Under the pieces are notes generated by a model, which was not told where the DNA came from, did no database searches, and was given only the letters and a program-made list of their open reading frames with translations. Below are positions 10,727 through 20,934 of a stretch of 64,000 nucleotides of DNA, in pieces. The position numbers were made by a program, and so were the translations under genes. The DNA is taken from the NCBI RefSeq assembly GCF_963259705.1, contig NC_081847.1:89112546-89176545 (forward strand). The letters run 5' to 3'. How positions within the stretch are numbered: position 1 is the stretch's first letter; each line of letters opens with the position of its first letter. The stretch comes from Myotis daubentonii. Taxonomy: Eukaryota > Chordata > Mammalia > Chiroptera > Vespertilionidae.

Positions 10727-12028
10727 TTTCAAAATATAAGAATTTACTTGAGCAAACATCAGTTAGAATGGGGCTGCACCAAACTAGCAGGGGTTGGAGT
10801 GCCCCCCTGACAGCAGTTCAGAGAGAGGTTTTTACAAAGAAAAGCAGAAGCAAAGTAAGGAAATTATTGATTAGCTAAAGTTGAAAGTCTAGATGGTTGT
10901 TTGTGATTGGTTATCCTTAGGTTTCAAATTCACAACCTTAAGGTATTTAGAGGCTTATAGTTTGTTTGCTTATGTAGGGCCATGGCATTAAAGCCACCTC
11001 AGTCTAATGGCTTCCTTGTTTAATTAATTTAACACTGTTCTTAGTTGGCTATCTTTGTCTCTGACCATCGCTTTTTACTTAAGTTATGGAAAGCTGCTTT
11101 CCTGGGAGTTTTCCTTGTACTCCCTTCGAGTTTACCTCTGTCACAGTACTTAACACCTGACTACAAATGTTTCTTTTCACTACAATTAGCATAGTGCCAG
11201 GCATGTGCCCAGTAGTCAAAGAATGGGGAAGAAATGGCTGCCCACATAAAAGTGCATTGTTCTATCTCCTCTTAATCATTTCTGTTTTCTAGTTTGTTGA
11301 TTTTTTTCACCCTTATTTATTAGCCAGTTGCTTATCATCATTGTACCTTTTTATCCCTCTCTCTACATCATCAATTATATGACTTCTAGGCTTACTAGGG
11401 TGTTCACAGAGGAGCTGGAATAAGCGGGTAAAATGTTATACCAAACAATTTTCAAGAAAAAATATGATGTCAATGCTATTGTATTTTAGGGGATTAATAC
11501 CACATAATCTACTACTTGCCTGATTTTTAAATTTCGGAGAAAAGTGGATCAGTTATTTTGAAATTTGCTTACATAAATTTTTGGAATTTGTTCAATGTCT
11601 TCCAGCAGATTAAACTAAATCAAATGTCTATTTTTAATATATTTCATCCCTAATGAAATCGGTTGTTTTGCAGAATATGCTGATTCTGAACTGCTAAAAT
11701 TCACTAATTATATTTTTGAAATATCACTATATTCTTAATGTAAAAAAAAAAGTTTAAAGTATTAGCCTTAACACTAGTGGTTTTTTGTTCTTTTTTAAAT
11801 AAAGGAAAATTATCTGAGGGTGGGGGTAGAAGCCTATAATTTTTATGGTATTGTCAAATAAAGAAGGATTATAATAAATGAAAAAACACAGAATCAAGAA
11901 CTTATATAGAGCTTGAATTTTTACTCCATAGAATTATTAATTCTATAATATAGTAGTATTACTGTAATTGTGCAAAAACAACCAATTAAATAATAAGTGA
12001 TGGCAAAGTCAATGAATAATATATAATA
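10727..12028. other. AT-rich unique DNA, no recognised feature
   Basis: No repeat or coding signal is recognised between the two Helitrons. Confidence 0.4.
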
Positions 12029-12076
12029 CTAGTAGCCCGGTGCACAAAATTCGTGCACATTAAAAGGGAATTAATT

Positions 12077-12291
12077 GCCCTAACCGGTTTGGCTCAGTGG
12101 ATAGAGTATCGGCCTGCAGACTCAAGGGACCCGGGTTCGATTCCGGTCAAGGGCATGTACCTTGCTTTCGGCACATCCCAGTGTGGAGTGTGCAGGAGGC
12201 AGCTGATCGATGTTTCTCTCTCATCGATGTTTCTAACTCTCGATCCCTCTCCCTTCCTCTCTGTAAAAAAATCAATAAAATATATTTTTAA
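12077..12291 (+). mobile_element. Ves SINE nested in Helitron
   Basis: A near-complete head (taaccggtttggctcagtgg; B box gggttcgattccgg), body and tail (aatcaataaaatatattttt). The perfect target duplication aaaagggaattaatt (12062-12076 and 12292-12306) lies in Helitron sequence, so the SINE arrived after the Helitron. The intact A and B boxes suggest a fairly young copy. Confidence 0.96.
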
Positions 12292-12551
12292 AAAAGGGAA
12301 TTAATTAGCAGAGATATTTTAATATTGCTATTTGCCCTTTCTCTATAATAGAAGTGTGAGAGATGAAAGGAAATTAGTAAAATGTATATGAAAATAATAT
12401 ATAAATTTATTAATAAATAAACAGTAACAAAAGGATATAACAACAACAAAGGCATGATATAAAAACGACAAAAACATGATATGAAAACAACAAAAACATG
12501 ATTTAAAAACAACAGTGATGCAAACAATGACTGCTAAAGTGATTAAACTTA

Positions 12552-13229
12552 TTCTAATATCTCCCTGTACACCACCTTAAGAGTGAAAACACTTTCAGAG
12601 TGCTTGACTAATTTCCCTTGTGATGAAGTACTTAGAACTTTAAATGTAGTATCACATGCTCTTCAAACTCGAGAGAAAGCAACATAAAACTGACCATTTG
12701 CAAAAATGGGTTCAGTTAGGAATATGCCTGCTTTGTCTAGAGTTTGTCCTTGTGATTTATTAATAGTCATCACAAATGCTGGAATCACAGGAAACCATCG
12801 TCGAATCAATTTAAATGGGAGGCCAGTGTCAGATGAGGACAAATTAATTCTTGGAATCAGAACAGCCTCTCCCTCTGCAGATCCTGTTAATACTTCAGCT
12901 TCGATAATGTTAGGTCGTAATCTTTTGATAATAAATCTGGTATCATTACAAAGACCCCATTTACTATTGAGATTTCTCAATAGCATGATGATTACACCCA
13001 CTTTCAATTTTATTTTATGACACGGCATACCCGAAGGAGTAATACTATTAAAAAATTCGATGGGAAAATTTTCCTTTCCAGCATCATCTGTGGAATCAAT
13101 GGAATCATTACTCAAATATGTGTGAAAATCTCCATGGAGTACATCCAAATTTTCTTCATTTATTTTTTGAACATGCTCATTTTTTAGACAAAGAATTGCA
13201 TGTTTAGATATATTTTTAATATTATCTAT
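12552..13229 (-). pseudogene. Helitron Rep/helicase C-terminal fragment with one premature stop
   Basis: The open part (13148 down to 12663) encodes 161 residues of a Pif1-like superfamily 1 DNA helicase, the C-terminal domain of the Helitron rolling-circle transposase. Visible features are a 'KLKVGVIIMLLRN' strand region, 'VMTINKSQGQTL' (helicase motif V-like) and 'YVAFSRV' (motif VI-like). The frame continues upstream of the TTG at 13148 to about 13226 without a stop, so there is no true start and the N-terminus is lost. Immediately after AFSRV a TGA stands where an arginine codon would be expected. Past it the same frame stays open for 37 codons, to a TAA at about 12552. One nonsense mutation plus the 5' truncation therefore account for the loss. 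The Walker A motif and the HUH Rep domain are missing, so it is inactive. Confidence 0.88.
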
Positions 13230-13305
13230 AGCACATTAGAATCACCTGGGAATCTTATTAAAATCCTGATTCCTGGGCCTCATCCTCCAGAAATTGTTTT
13301 TTTGT
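13229..13305 (+). mobile_element. MER5A-like ancient hAT relic
   Basis: The text 'gcacattagaatcacctggg...cttattaaaatcctgattcctgggcctcatcctcc' matches the conserved 5' half of the MER5A (Charlie-derived) family. Its terminal repeat is missing on the left, where the Helitron begins. It is an old, inert fragment. Confidence 0.65.
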
Positions 13306-13357
13306 TATGGGCTGGGGCCACAACATCAGTAACAAAGAAACAGAATGAAAACTTTTT

Positions 13358-13800
13358 TGTGGGGAGCCGCTACAGTGTTTTGGACAGGTTCAAGCCTTGG
13401 ACTGATGAGAGGGCACAGTCCTCTCATTGCCATGTGCAAGTCCCAGCTTGGAGGGCAGGGCCCTCCCAGCACAATTATAGCCAACACCTATAGTTGTAAG
13501 CTTGAACGTATGGTCTGAACACGTGGCCCCACGTGCCTGAGTGATGTAGGCTTGATAGAGTACAGGTACATGTAGTTGAGTAGGATTGAAACCCAGGAGA
13601 ATTTTGTAAACATCTTGGTCACGCCCTTACTTTGCCTTGTAGCATCTGCTATAAAATAAAGGCATGGCTGTGGGCGTGGTCGCTGTCTCTCAGAGAAGCA
13701 GCGTCCCACCGAGACCCGGCTTTCCTTCTCTTGTCTGTCTTTTCTAAGCCTTTCAGCCGCCCCCACTTAGGTTCACCCTTGGCTGTGCTGGCACGGCACA
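13358..13800 (+). mobile_element. Solo LTR of an endogenous retrovirus
   Basis: It begins TGTGGGGAGCCGC and ends GGCACGGCACA (TG...CA). A TATA-like 'ctataaaataaagg' near 13650 also holds an AATAAA, followed by 'cagagaagcagcgtcccaccgagaccc', so U3-R-U5 run on the plus strand. The length is about 443 bp. Flanks cttttt and ctttag share only four of six bases, so the duplication is weak. No gag, pol or env sequence adjoins it, which suggests homologous recombination between the LTRs removed the provirus. The compact layout suggests a class II (betaretrovirus-like) origin; the family is an inference. Confidence 0.7.
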
Positions 13801-13808
13801 CTTTAGAA

Positions 13809-14019
13809 CCATGGTTGGCAAATTGCAGCTCCCAAGCCACATGCGGCTCTTTGGCCCCTTGAGTGTGACTTTTCCTAAGCCTTAGGAGTACCCTAATTAA
13901 GTTAATACAATGTACCTACCTATATAGTTTAAGTTTAAAAAATTTGGCTCTCAAAAGAAATTTCAGTCGTTGTACTATTGATATTTGGCTCTGTTGACTA
14001 ATGAGTTTGCCGACCACTG
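13809..14019 (-). mobile_element. Non-autonomous hAT element (family B)
   Basis: About 211 bp, ending 'tttgccgaccactg'; the other end, ccatggttggcaaa, is the decayed inverted copy. The 8-bp target duplication is ctttagaa (13801-13808) and ctttcgaa (14020-14027), seven of eight, which is diagnostic of hAT. Its left duplication starts at the first base after the LTR terminal CA. The same family occurs in the opposite orientation at 27511-28044. Confidence 0.9.
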
Positions 14020-14305
14020 CTTTCGAAAGTATTGCCTCCAGGCTCCCAGGGTGGGTTCCTGCCTCAAACCCCGCCTTTACAGGAAACAGCTCTGGGGAGG
14101 GAGCAGCCGTTGCCAAGACAACCTCTGCAGGATTGACTTCCTTCCGCTTGGTCGCTGTGGGGCGGTTGTGGTGGTGATGAACACCACCCATGGTTTTTAT
14201 ATAAGTAGATGATTTATACTTTTAAGTGGTTATATTAATGAAAGGTAATCAAGAAGGACATCATATTCAAAGGATGAATTTTGGTGTCATCTAATTTATA
14301 TAATA

Positions 14306-14775
14306 CTACAGGCCTGATGCACGAATTGGTGCACCAGTGGGGTCCCTCGGCCTGGCCTGTGGTATCAGGCTGAAACCAGCTCTCCAACATCTTCCAATGG
14401 GTCCTGGATTGTGAGAGGGCACAGGTCAGGCCGAGGGACCCCACCCATGCACGATTAGGGCTGGGGAGAGACACAGGAGGTTGGCTGGCTGGGGAGGGAC
14501 CGCAGGAGGGCTCTAGGATGTGTCTGGCCCATCTCGCTCAGTCCCGATCAGCCAGACTCCAGCAGCAAGCTAACCTACCAATCAGCATCTGCCCCCTGGT
14601 GGTCAGTGCATGTCATAGTGACTGGTTGACCAGTCGACTGTTTGCCCCTAGTGGTCAGTGCACGTCATAGCAAGCAGTTGAGCGACCTTAGCATATCATT
14701 AGCATATTATGCTTTGATTGGTTGAACTGATGACTGGACACTTCACTTAGCATATTAGGCTTTTATTATATAGGA
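14306..14775 (-). mobile_element. Non-autonomous HeliBat-type Helitron
   Basis: Minus orientation: the right edge 'attaggcttttattatatagga' is the reverse of the 5' terminus TCCTATATAATAAAAGCC. The left edge ctacaggcctgatgcacgaattggtgcacc is the reverse of the 3' hairpin plus CTGTAG, with the usual CTAG altered. It is about 470 bp. A 'gtggtcagtgca.gtcatag' module occurs twice (near 14599 and 14651, period about 52 bp). Confidence 0.88.
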
Positions 14776-15561
14776 AAATTTGGCTTCCTTGATTGTGTCT
14801 GAGGCAATTTCCTTGTAAATCCTAGAGTCCCAGTTTGGGTAGTTACTCCCAGATGAAACTAAAGTTTATAGTTGTTTGCAAAAAACACAATTTCCCTGAT
14901 TTGGAGGCCCCAAAAAGGAAAAACAATAATAAACATACAATTGAATCATTTTTGGCTTTTCTACAACATACAAGATAATTAATAACATAGTAATAACCAT
15001 CTAGTTTTTAACACTTGCATATATATTTTAATAATCATATTATTCAGAAAACTTGTTAAACAAATTCTAATATCTAACTGCAATTTTGTATTTTTCTCAC
15101 CAAACTTCACCTGCCTCCCATCTTGCTATTTTTCTTTTCAGGTTTCATCTGAAAGTTTGTATAATCATTCATTCAGAACTCTGAATTGGTCAAAATTATT
15201 CTGTGATTTTCAGCTCCCTATCTCATATTTTAAATCTTATATACAACTCTTTAGGGGAAAATACTTAAGTTGCCTTTCTAAAATACATATTATGTATGTG
15301 AAAATGTTAAATAACTGTCTACTGTAATTGTATATTGTTGTCATTCTTTCCTTTTTTCAAGGAAGAAATTATGTCTGAAAGTAACAAATAGAAGTAAGAT
15401 AGATCATTAGAAGTAATGTAGATCATTAGAAGTGATAGAGATCATTGTTCCCATTCTTGCATCTTGAGATGACTCACATTTATTGAGAAATAAATGATTG
15501 ATGTAACAATTCCAGCAAGGCAGCAAGTGAAAACAGTTTTAAACATGACTACAATGTTTAT
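14776..15561. other. No recognised feature
   Basis: AT-rich sequence with no repeat identified. A short 'agtaatgtagatcattagaagt' duplication lies near 15390-15440. Confidence 0.4.
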
Positions 15562-15567
15562 GGTTTG

Positions 15568-16288
15568 TGCCGGGGTCCAACCCCAGCAGGTCCAGGGGTC
15601 CCCAAAGGTGTGGACGGAGTCGGCGAAGAAGGAATGACACGGAGACAGCGTTCAGTTGATCAGCAGCCTAGCCAGGTTCTAGCTAGGCTCTCCTGCCAAT
15701 CTCCGCAGTCAGGTTCAGTCCAGGATCCCTGCCATGCTCTCTCGCCAGGCTCTGCCTCCAGGCTCCGAGGCCAGTCCCTGTCCAGGATCCTCCTGCATGC
15801 TCTCGCCAGCGAAGTTCTTCTGTCTCTAGAGAACTTTCTGTGTAGGTTCTGTGCCTAGGCTCTGTCTCTCTTGGTCCTGTCTTCCAAGCCCTGTGTCCTT
15901 AGTTCTGTGTTCTGAGATCTGTGTCATGAGTTCTGAGTTCTGTCTCTTTCTGTCTTGTTACATCTGTATTTATACCAGTTGACTCAATCCCATCAATCTC
16001 TATTACAAAGGTTAGGGCGTTTCTTATCTCCATTCCAGGGAGAAAAGATTATGTAGTTTAAGCATGATTGTTCGTAGTTAAAGGGATTAATTACCCGCCT
16101 GGCACTTAGTTGAGGGGTTTTATTCCCTCCCTAACTTCAGGGGAAAATCCCTACCTGGGGATTCAACCTTTCTCGGAGAGGTGACTTTGGTTAAAACACA
16201 GCGCCAAGAAGGTGAGCAAACATATTAAGAACCGTATGCCATATATGCCAGGTCCCTTGAAACAGCAAGGATGGACCGGCTCCTGGCA
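15568..16288 (-). mobile_element. Solo LTR of an endogenous retrovirus, 6-bp target duplication
   Basis: The element is bounded by TGCCGGGGTCC... and ...CTCCTGGCA, with the perfect duplication ggtttg at 15562-15567 and 16289-16294. Six bases are typical of class II (betaretrovirus-like) integrases. On the minus strand a TATA-like ggtataaatacag (reverse of 15967-15979) separates a U3 from a downstream region rich in cagaac repeats, so transcription would run leftward. It is about 721 bp, with no internal genes nearby. A related fragment lies at 20556. The 15565-15858 plus-strand frame inside it is incidental. Confidence 0.85.
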
Positions 16289-16294
16289 GGTTTG

Positions 16295-16904
16295 CATGAA
16301 GCAGTGGTCACAGCAGAAAGGCTTTCCTGGTAAATGAGAGGTTCTTCTTATATGTAGTGACTATATGGTTTTGGAGTCGTGAACCTACATTTTTCCCCCA
16401 AAACTGTACTAATTTTTAATCACACAAGTGCCTCACAAATTTTTCTGTAAGAATTCAAGCACAACAGATAAATACAAAGCCCCTTTGACTGCCTTTTCTC
16501 ACCCTTCATCCTAGTCCCTTAGTAGAAATAACTATTGTTGTCAGTTTGGATATATTCCTTCCAGAGTTGTTTTTTTAAAATTTATATACATACAAATATA
16601 TTATAGCTGCTGGTAGATATAAATAGACCTCCATGGAAAACATATGATTTTTATTGATATTTTATTCACTGAACACTATGCGGCAATGAATACTAATGGT
16701 TGTTTCCATTTATCTGCTACAACACACAGTACAAGTAATAGTGAAATAAATATATTTGTGTCAGCTTCTTTATGCAAATACAGAAGAAGTGATATTGCTG
16801 ACTTATAGCGAATAGACATTTTTCATGTTTACTGAGCACTAATATGCCTGGCAATCTTATGTTATTTCCCCATTTTCCAAAAAGAGGCATAGGGAGGTTA
16901 GGTA
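16295..16904. other. Mostly old L1-like debris, no gene
   Basis: Phrases such as 'acagtacaagtaatagtgaaataaatatatttgtg' and the general texture resemble antisense L1 3' sequence, but decay prevents firm assignment. Confidence 0.3.
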
Positions 16905-17082
16905 TCTGTAATAATAAAAGAGTAATATGCTAGTTTGACTGGACCTCCTTCTGGATGATCTTCAGGATGAAGCTGGAGCTGTGAGGGAAGCCCGGGTCCT
17001 GGGTGCCAGAGGGAAGCCGGTGCTGGCAGCAGGGGGGAAGGAAGGCCTACTCTTGCATGAATTTCGTGCATTGAGCTTCTAG
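16905..17082 (+). mobile_element. Very short non-autonomous Helitron
   Basis: The 5' end TCTGTAATAATAAAAGAGTAATATG follows A. The 3' hairpin tgcatgaatttcgtgca is followed by TTGAGCTTCTAG and T. At 178 bp it is the shortest copy in the window. Its 3' half (gaagcccgggtcctgggtgcc...ggaaggaaggcctactcttgca) closely resembles the copy at 3233-3531, so they belong to one subfamily. Confidence 0.85.
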
Positions 17083-17249
17083 TTTTTAATAAGAAGAGGG
17101 AAATCAAAGTATGAGAGATTAAGTAATTCAGTGAATATGATATGGAGATTAAGGGCCAGAGCAAGGTTCTGAACCCCGAATGTGTCTGATCTCTTAACCT
17201 GTCTCTGGAATCAATACTTTCAAAATGAACAAGTAACTAAACAAATTGG

Positions 17250-17465
17250 TACTCTCCCTAGTAGTGTGTGTGTGAGTTCCCATTACCCTTCACCTTCACC
17301 AATGCATGTACTTGATATTACAAAATGTTTAAGCACTTTCTGATTTGAATGGCAAAAAGCAGTATCTTGTTATTTCAATGTGCATTTCCCAGATTTCTGG
17401 CAATGGTGAACATCTTATAGTTTATCAGAGATTTGTATTTTCTTTTTAGGAATTTGTGGTAAATG
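17250..17465 (-). mobile_element. L1 3' fragment, antisense, decayed
   Basis: The run 'ttcccattacccttcaccttcaccaatgcatg' through 'tatcttgttatttcaatgtgcatttcccagat' follows the antisense L1 3' region. It is heavily mutated with no frame. Confidence 0.5.
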
Positions 17466-18254
17466 TCTTAAAACTGAAGAAATAGATGTAAAGCTGAAAT
17501 GAATCAATACTGTGGATCGATCTCTCTCTTTTTCTCATCTCCCCATGCACATATACATGTGTGCACACACACACACACTAAGTTAGTGTTTCTATATGTT
17601 TAAACATAAATATATATAATTTTATGAAACTATATAGTCAGTGTGTACACCCACATAATACAAACAAATGATTTACAGACTTACACCATGGCCTTAGTGT
17701 TAATGAACAATACATTCTGCCCTGATTATTGTCAGCTAGTCCACATCTAGCCTCATTGTCTGTGTCTCTGTGCCCTGCCCTGGGAGAGAGACTCCATGGA
17801 CTGTATCATGCTGGCTCTTTTGCCCTTTGGCTTCTGGTTCAGTGGTAGGCACTCTCGGAGATCAGAGGGCAGCAGGAGAGGCAGGCTGAGTATGTATCTC
17901 TTCTCTCCACTGCTGTCTCCCTGTGGATGTAGTAGGAGTTGCCTACACCAAGGCCATAGCTTCTGTTGGGTGGACCACTTGTAGGGCTCCAGCACTCACA
18001 GAATTCAGGTAGGACAATTTCCTCCCTTTGCCCTTTGTCACAGTTTCTACCATCACAGCTTCCACCCTTCTCCCTCGTGGGTATTTCCTGTCGCTTGTTG
18101 GGCCCTGTCACTCTAGCCACTCTTCTGTAAGTAGTTCTTCCATGAAAATCACCTCAGTTAGGAGATTTTGAGTATCTCTTCTGTTTCTTGCCAGGACACT
18201 GTCAGGCCCAACTTCTAGATAGAGTACTAATGACATCCTAATCTAAGTACTAGT
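17466..18254. other. No recognised feature; one (AC)n tract
   Basis: A short (ca)n tract lies at about 17562-17578. The rest is unique-looking. Short frames overlap on both strands at 17753-18120 but resemble nothing known. Confidence 0.4.
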
Positions 18255-18269
18255 AAGAGGAGCTTGGAG

Positions 18270-18494
18270 CCGAAACCGGTTTGGCTCAGTGGATAGAGCG
18301 TCAGCCTGCGGACTGAAGGGTCCCGGGTTCGATTCCGGTCGGGGGCATGTGCCTGGGTTGTGGGCACTTCTCCAGTGGGGGATGTGCAGGAGGCAGCTGA
18401 TCGATGTTTCTCTCTCATCGATGTTTCTAACTCTCTATCTCTCTCTCTTCCTCTCTGTGGAAAATCAATAAAATATATTTAAAAAAAAAAAAAA
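18270..18494 (+). mobile_element. Ves SINE, nearly intact
   Basis: A full head (aaccggtttggctcagtggatagagcg, B box gggttcgattccgg), body and a pure A tail of about 16 bases. The target duplication aagaggagcttggag is perfect (18255-18269 and 18495-18509). The long A tail and identical flanks make this one of the youngest insertions in the window. Confidence 0.97.
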
Positions 18495-18526
18495 AAGAGG
18501 AGCTTGGAGAGTCTCTTTCTGCCTGG

Positions 18527-18657
18527 CTTCGGTCGATCCCCAGTAGGGGGTGTGCAGGAAGCAGCTGATCAGTGATTCTCTCTCATCATTGATGTATCTC
18601 TCTCTCTCCTTCTCCCTTCCTCTCAGAAATCAATAAAAATATATTTAAAAATAATAA
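18527..18657 (+). mobile_element. 5'-truncated Ves SINE
   Basis: It starts in the middle of the element (ggtcgatccccagtagggggtgtgcagg) and runs to the tail aatcaataaaaatatattt. It lies about 30 bp after the intact copy at 18270, in the same orientation. The tRNA-like head is missing, so it has no promoter. Confidence 0.88.
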
Positions 18658-18659
18658 TT

Positions 18660-19970
18660 TCTTTCCTGATTTTCCTCCAAATCTTCTTCTTTAGGACATC
18701 AAATTCTGCATAATCTACTTATTTATTCCACATTGAGATCTATCCAGTCTGCACTTTTCTCCTGTACAGAAATAGGTCTCAAGTTCACTGGGCAGAAGAA
18801 TTAGAGCATTATATAATTTGCCTTAGAACATTATATATAAGTTCTACATGAGTACATATTTCCTATAGATGTTTGTTGTGGGTTGTATTCTAAAAATGCA
18901 TATATAAAAATTTCAGAACACCATTTGCAGGACTACCACCAATAATGTGATTACCTAAAACAGTTGAATTATTTTTGTTTCCAGTTCTTTCTGTCTTAAA
19001 TTATAAGTGATTCAAATTATTATGCTTTGAAGTCACTCAGAATTGTGCCTCTCTACTTAATTATGCCACAAACAATATTCTCATTTAGGTTCAAATGTTT
19101 CATTTCATATTAAAAACTTTTTGAGTTTCTTTGTTAAAATTTAACTTCATAATCATGCAAAAATATTTACACTATTCCAGATTGGATCGCCAATCCTTGT
19201 GTTGATATTTCTTCAGTGATTTTTGTTGTTTGAAGCATACTCAATGGTAGAATTTGTAGGAAGGGTCCTTATTTCTTAAATTCCTGTGGTTCTTGTGTAT
19301 TCATAAAAATGTATGGCTTTTATAATAAAAAGGTGAATATATGACATTTTACCCTAATACCTTGAGTATTGAACACTACCCCTTACAGAACAGAAACCTG
19401 AAAATGTATACACATGGCACATCCCTGGAGCATCTAATCGGGCTCCAATTTTTAAACAGGGACCTTCCTGATAGAAAATTTAACAGTCTTTCTAATTCTC
19501 ACATCTTTCTTATATTTGCATTAAACATCAATATATATGTCCGTAATTCTGCACATATCTTTGAAATTTTAAAATGTTAAAATCTAGTAAATTTTTACAT
19601 AGAATTGATATTCTCTTTATATTTAAAAGGCCATATTTTAATTTATGTAAACAGTACATATGAATATATGTTATGCATAATTAGAAATATACAGTCAAAT
19701 TGTATATGAGTACGTATTTCCAAAAATGTGTGTTGTGGGTTGCTCATGGGAGAAAGGTAAAGAAGAAAGACTCAACTTTGGGTATAATATATTTAAGTAA
19801 AAATATTCTATAAGCAATTGTAAATATATACATATACTATTTTATAGTATATAATTTGGCTGTACATCCTTAATGGTATATCACCTAAAGATAACACAGA
19901 TACACAAACATATCTATAGTAGTTTTCTCATAGTCTAAATCGTAAAAATGGCCACAGGTTCCATAGACAA
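18660..19970. other. AT-rich unique DNA, no recognised feature
   Basis: The motif 'atgagtac(at/gt)atttcc...atgtttgttgtgggttg' occurs twice, near 18848 and 19706, as an imperfect duplication of unknown origin. No gene is visible. Confidence 0.4.
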
Positions 19971-19980
19971 CAGTATTTTT

Positions 19981-20189
19981 TAGCATATTTTTATTGATTT
20001 CAGAGAGGGAGAGGGAGAGAGAGATAGAAACATCAATGATGAGAGAGAATCAATGATCGGATGCGTTCTGCATGCCCCACACTGGGGATTGAGCCCACAA
20101 CCCAGGCATGCGCCTTTTACTAAAATTGAACCCGGAACCCTTCAGTCCACAGGTTGATGCTTTATCCACTGAGCCAAGCCGGTTAGGAC
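19981..20189 (-). mobile_element. Ves SINE
   Basis: Reverse copy: the T-rich tail comes first (catatttttattgatttcagagaggg) and the head last (ccactgagccaagccggttagg). The target duplication is cagtattttt at 19971-19980 and 20195-20204. The B box is mutated. Confidence 0.94.
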
Positions 20190-20204
20190 AAGATCAGTAT
20201 TTTT

Positions 20205-20555
20205 AATATTTTCCAGTCAAGACATTTGTTAATAAATAGAATCAAATTAAAATGTGCTTCCACATATCTATTTCCTCTTAAATGTTCTTAGTTATTTGCA
20301 AATGCCTCTAAAATATTTCACTTAATTATACCCAAAATTGAATCCAACTTTCTCTTTCACCACTTCCTTCAATCATCAGCAATCCACCCACATGCCAAAA
20401 TAGCACCCAAAATAATTTCCCTTCATATCTCTCATTTCTTTAGTATCATCTGTGATTCTTCCCTCTCCTCTTAGATTTTCCACATTCCATCTGTCATATC
20501 TCCCTTGGGAAGCCTTCTTGGATTCACTCCTTAAACTCCAGTCCCACTGCACTCT
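20205..20555. other. No recognised feature
   Basis: An AT-rich and pyrimidine-rich unique stretch. Confidence 0.4.
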
Positions 20556-20735
20556 TGTTGGGGTCCAACCCCAGCAAGTCCAGGGGTTCCCAAAGGTGTG
20601 GATGGAGACAGCGTTCAGTTGATCAGCAGCCTCGCCAGGTTCTCTAGCCAGGTTCTAGCCAGGATCTTCAGCCAGGTTCTGTGTTTATTGTCTTGTTACA
20701 TCTGTATTTATGCCTGTCTTAGGTTGTTCCTTCCC
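20556..20735 (-). mobile_element. Partial LTR related to 15568-16288
   Basis: It begins TGTTGGGGTCCAACCCCAGCAAG and follows the 15568 LTR through 'gcgttcagttgatcagcagcctcgccaggttct' to 'cttgttacatctgtatttatgcc', with the middle shortened. After about 20735 the two diverge and I cannot place the other end. The minus strand is assigned by analogy with the TATA-like site of the relative. Confidence 0.75.
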
Positions 20736-20934
20736 TGAGGAATCTTACCCATCTCTGGCAACCAGCCATCCTCCGGGGCCAAGCAGGGTGATGTGAGGTG
20801 TGCGAATGAGGGAGAGGCCGCGCCCCCCTGCAAGAGGTTCAGTTCTGTCTCCTTGGTAGCCTATGCCCCCGTGGCCTCCACACCCAGCACCTGCCTTGGA
20901 CTCCCCTCACCTGCTGGTGGGGCCCCGGCTCTGG

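Larger units (their letters stand above)
12029..13229 (-). mobile_element. 5'-truncated autonomous Helitron (HeliBat) carrying a nested Ves SINE
   Basis: Read on the minus strand, the 3' terminus is the hairpin gtgcacgaattttgtgcac followed by CGGGCTACTAG and a flanking T (plus-strand A at 12028). Inside is the C-terminal part of the Rep/helicase frame. The upstream Rep domain and helicase motif I are absent, because the element is cut off near 13229, where a MER5-like relic begins. A Ves SINE (12077-12291) interrupts the 3' region. This is the only coding Helitron copy in the window, and it cannot itself encode a working protein. Confidence 0.88.

Noticed and set aside
13488..13840. Frames on both strands inside the LTR at 13358-13800
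   Set aside because: They lie in LTR regulatory sequence, and no retroviral domain is visible.
18270..18345. tRNA gene
   Set aside because: A and B boxes are present but the cloverleaf is continuous with a Ves SINE body and A tail and is bounded by target duplications. It is the SINE head. The same holds for the other Ves copies.
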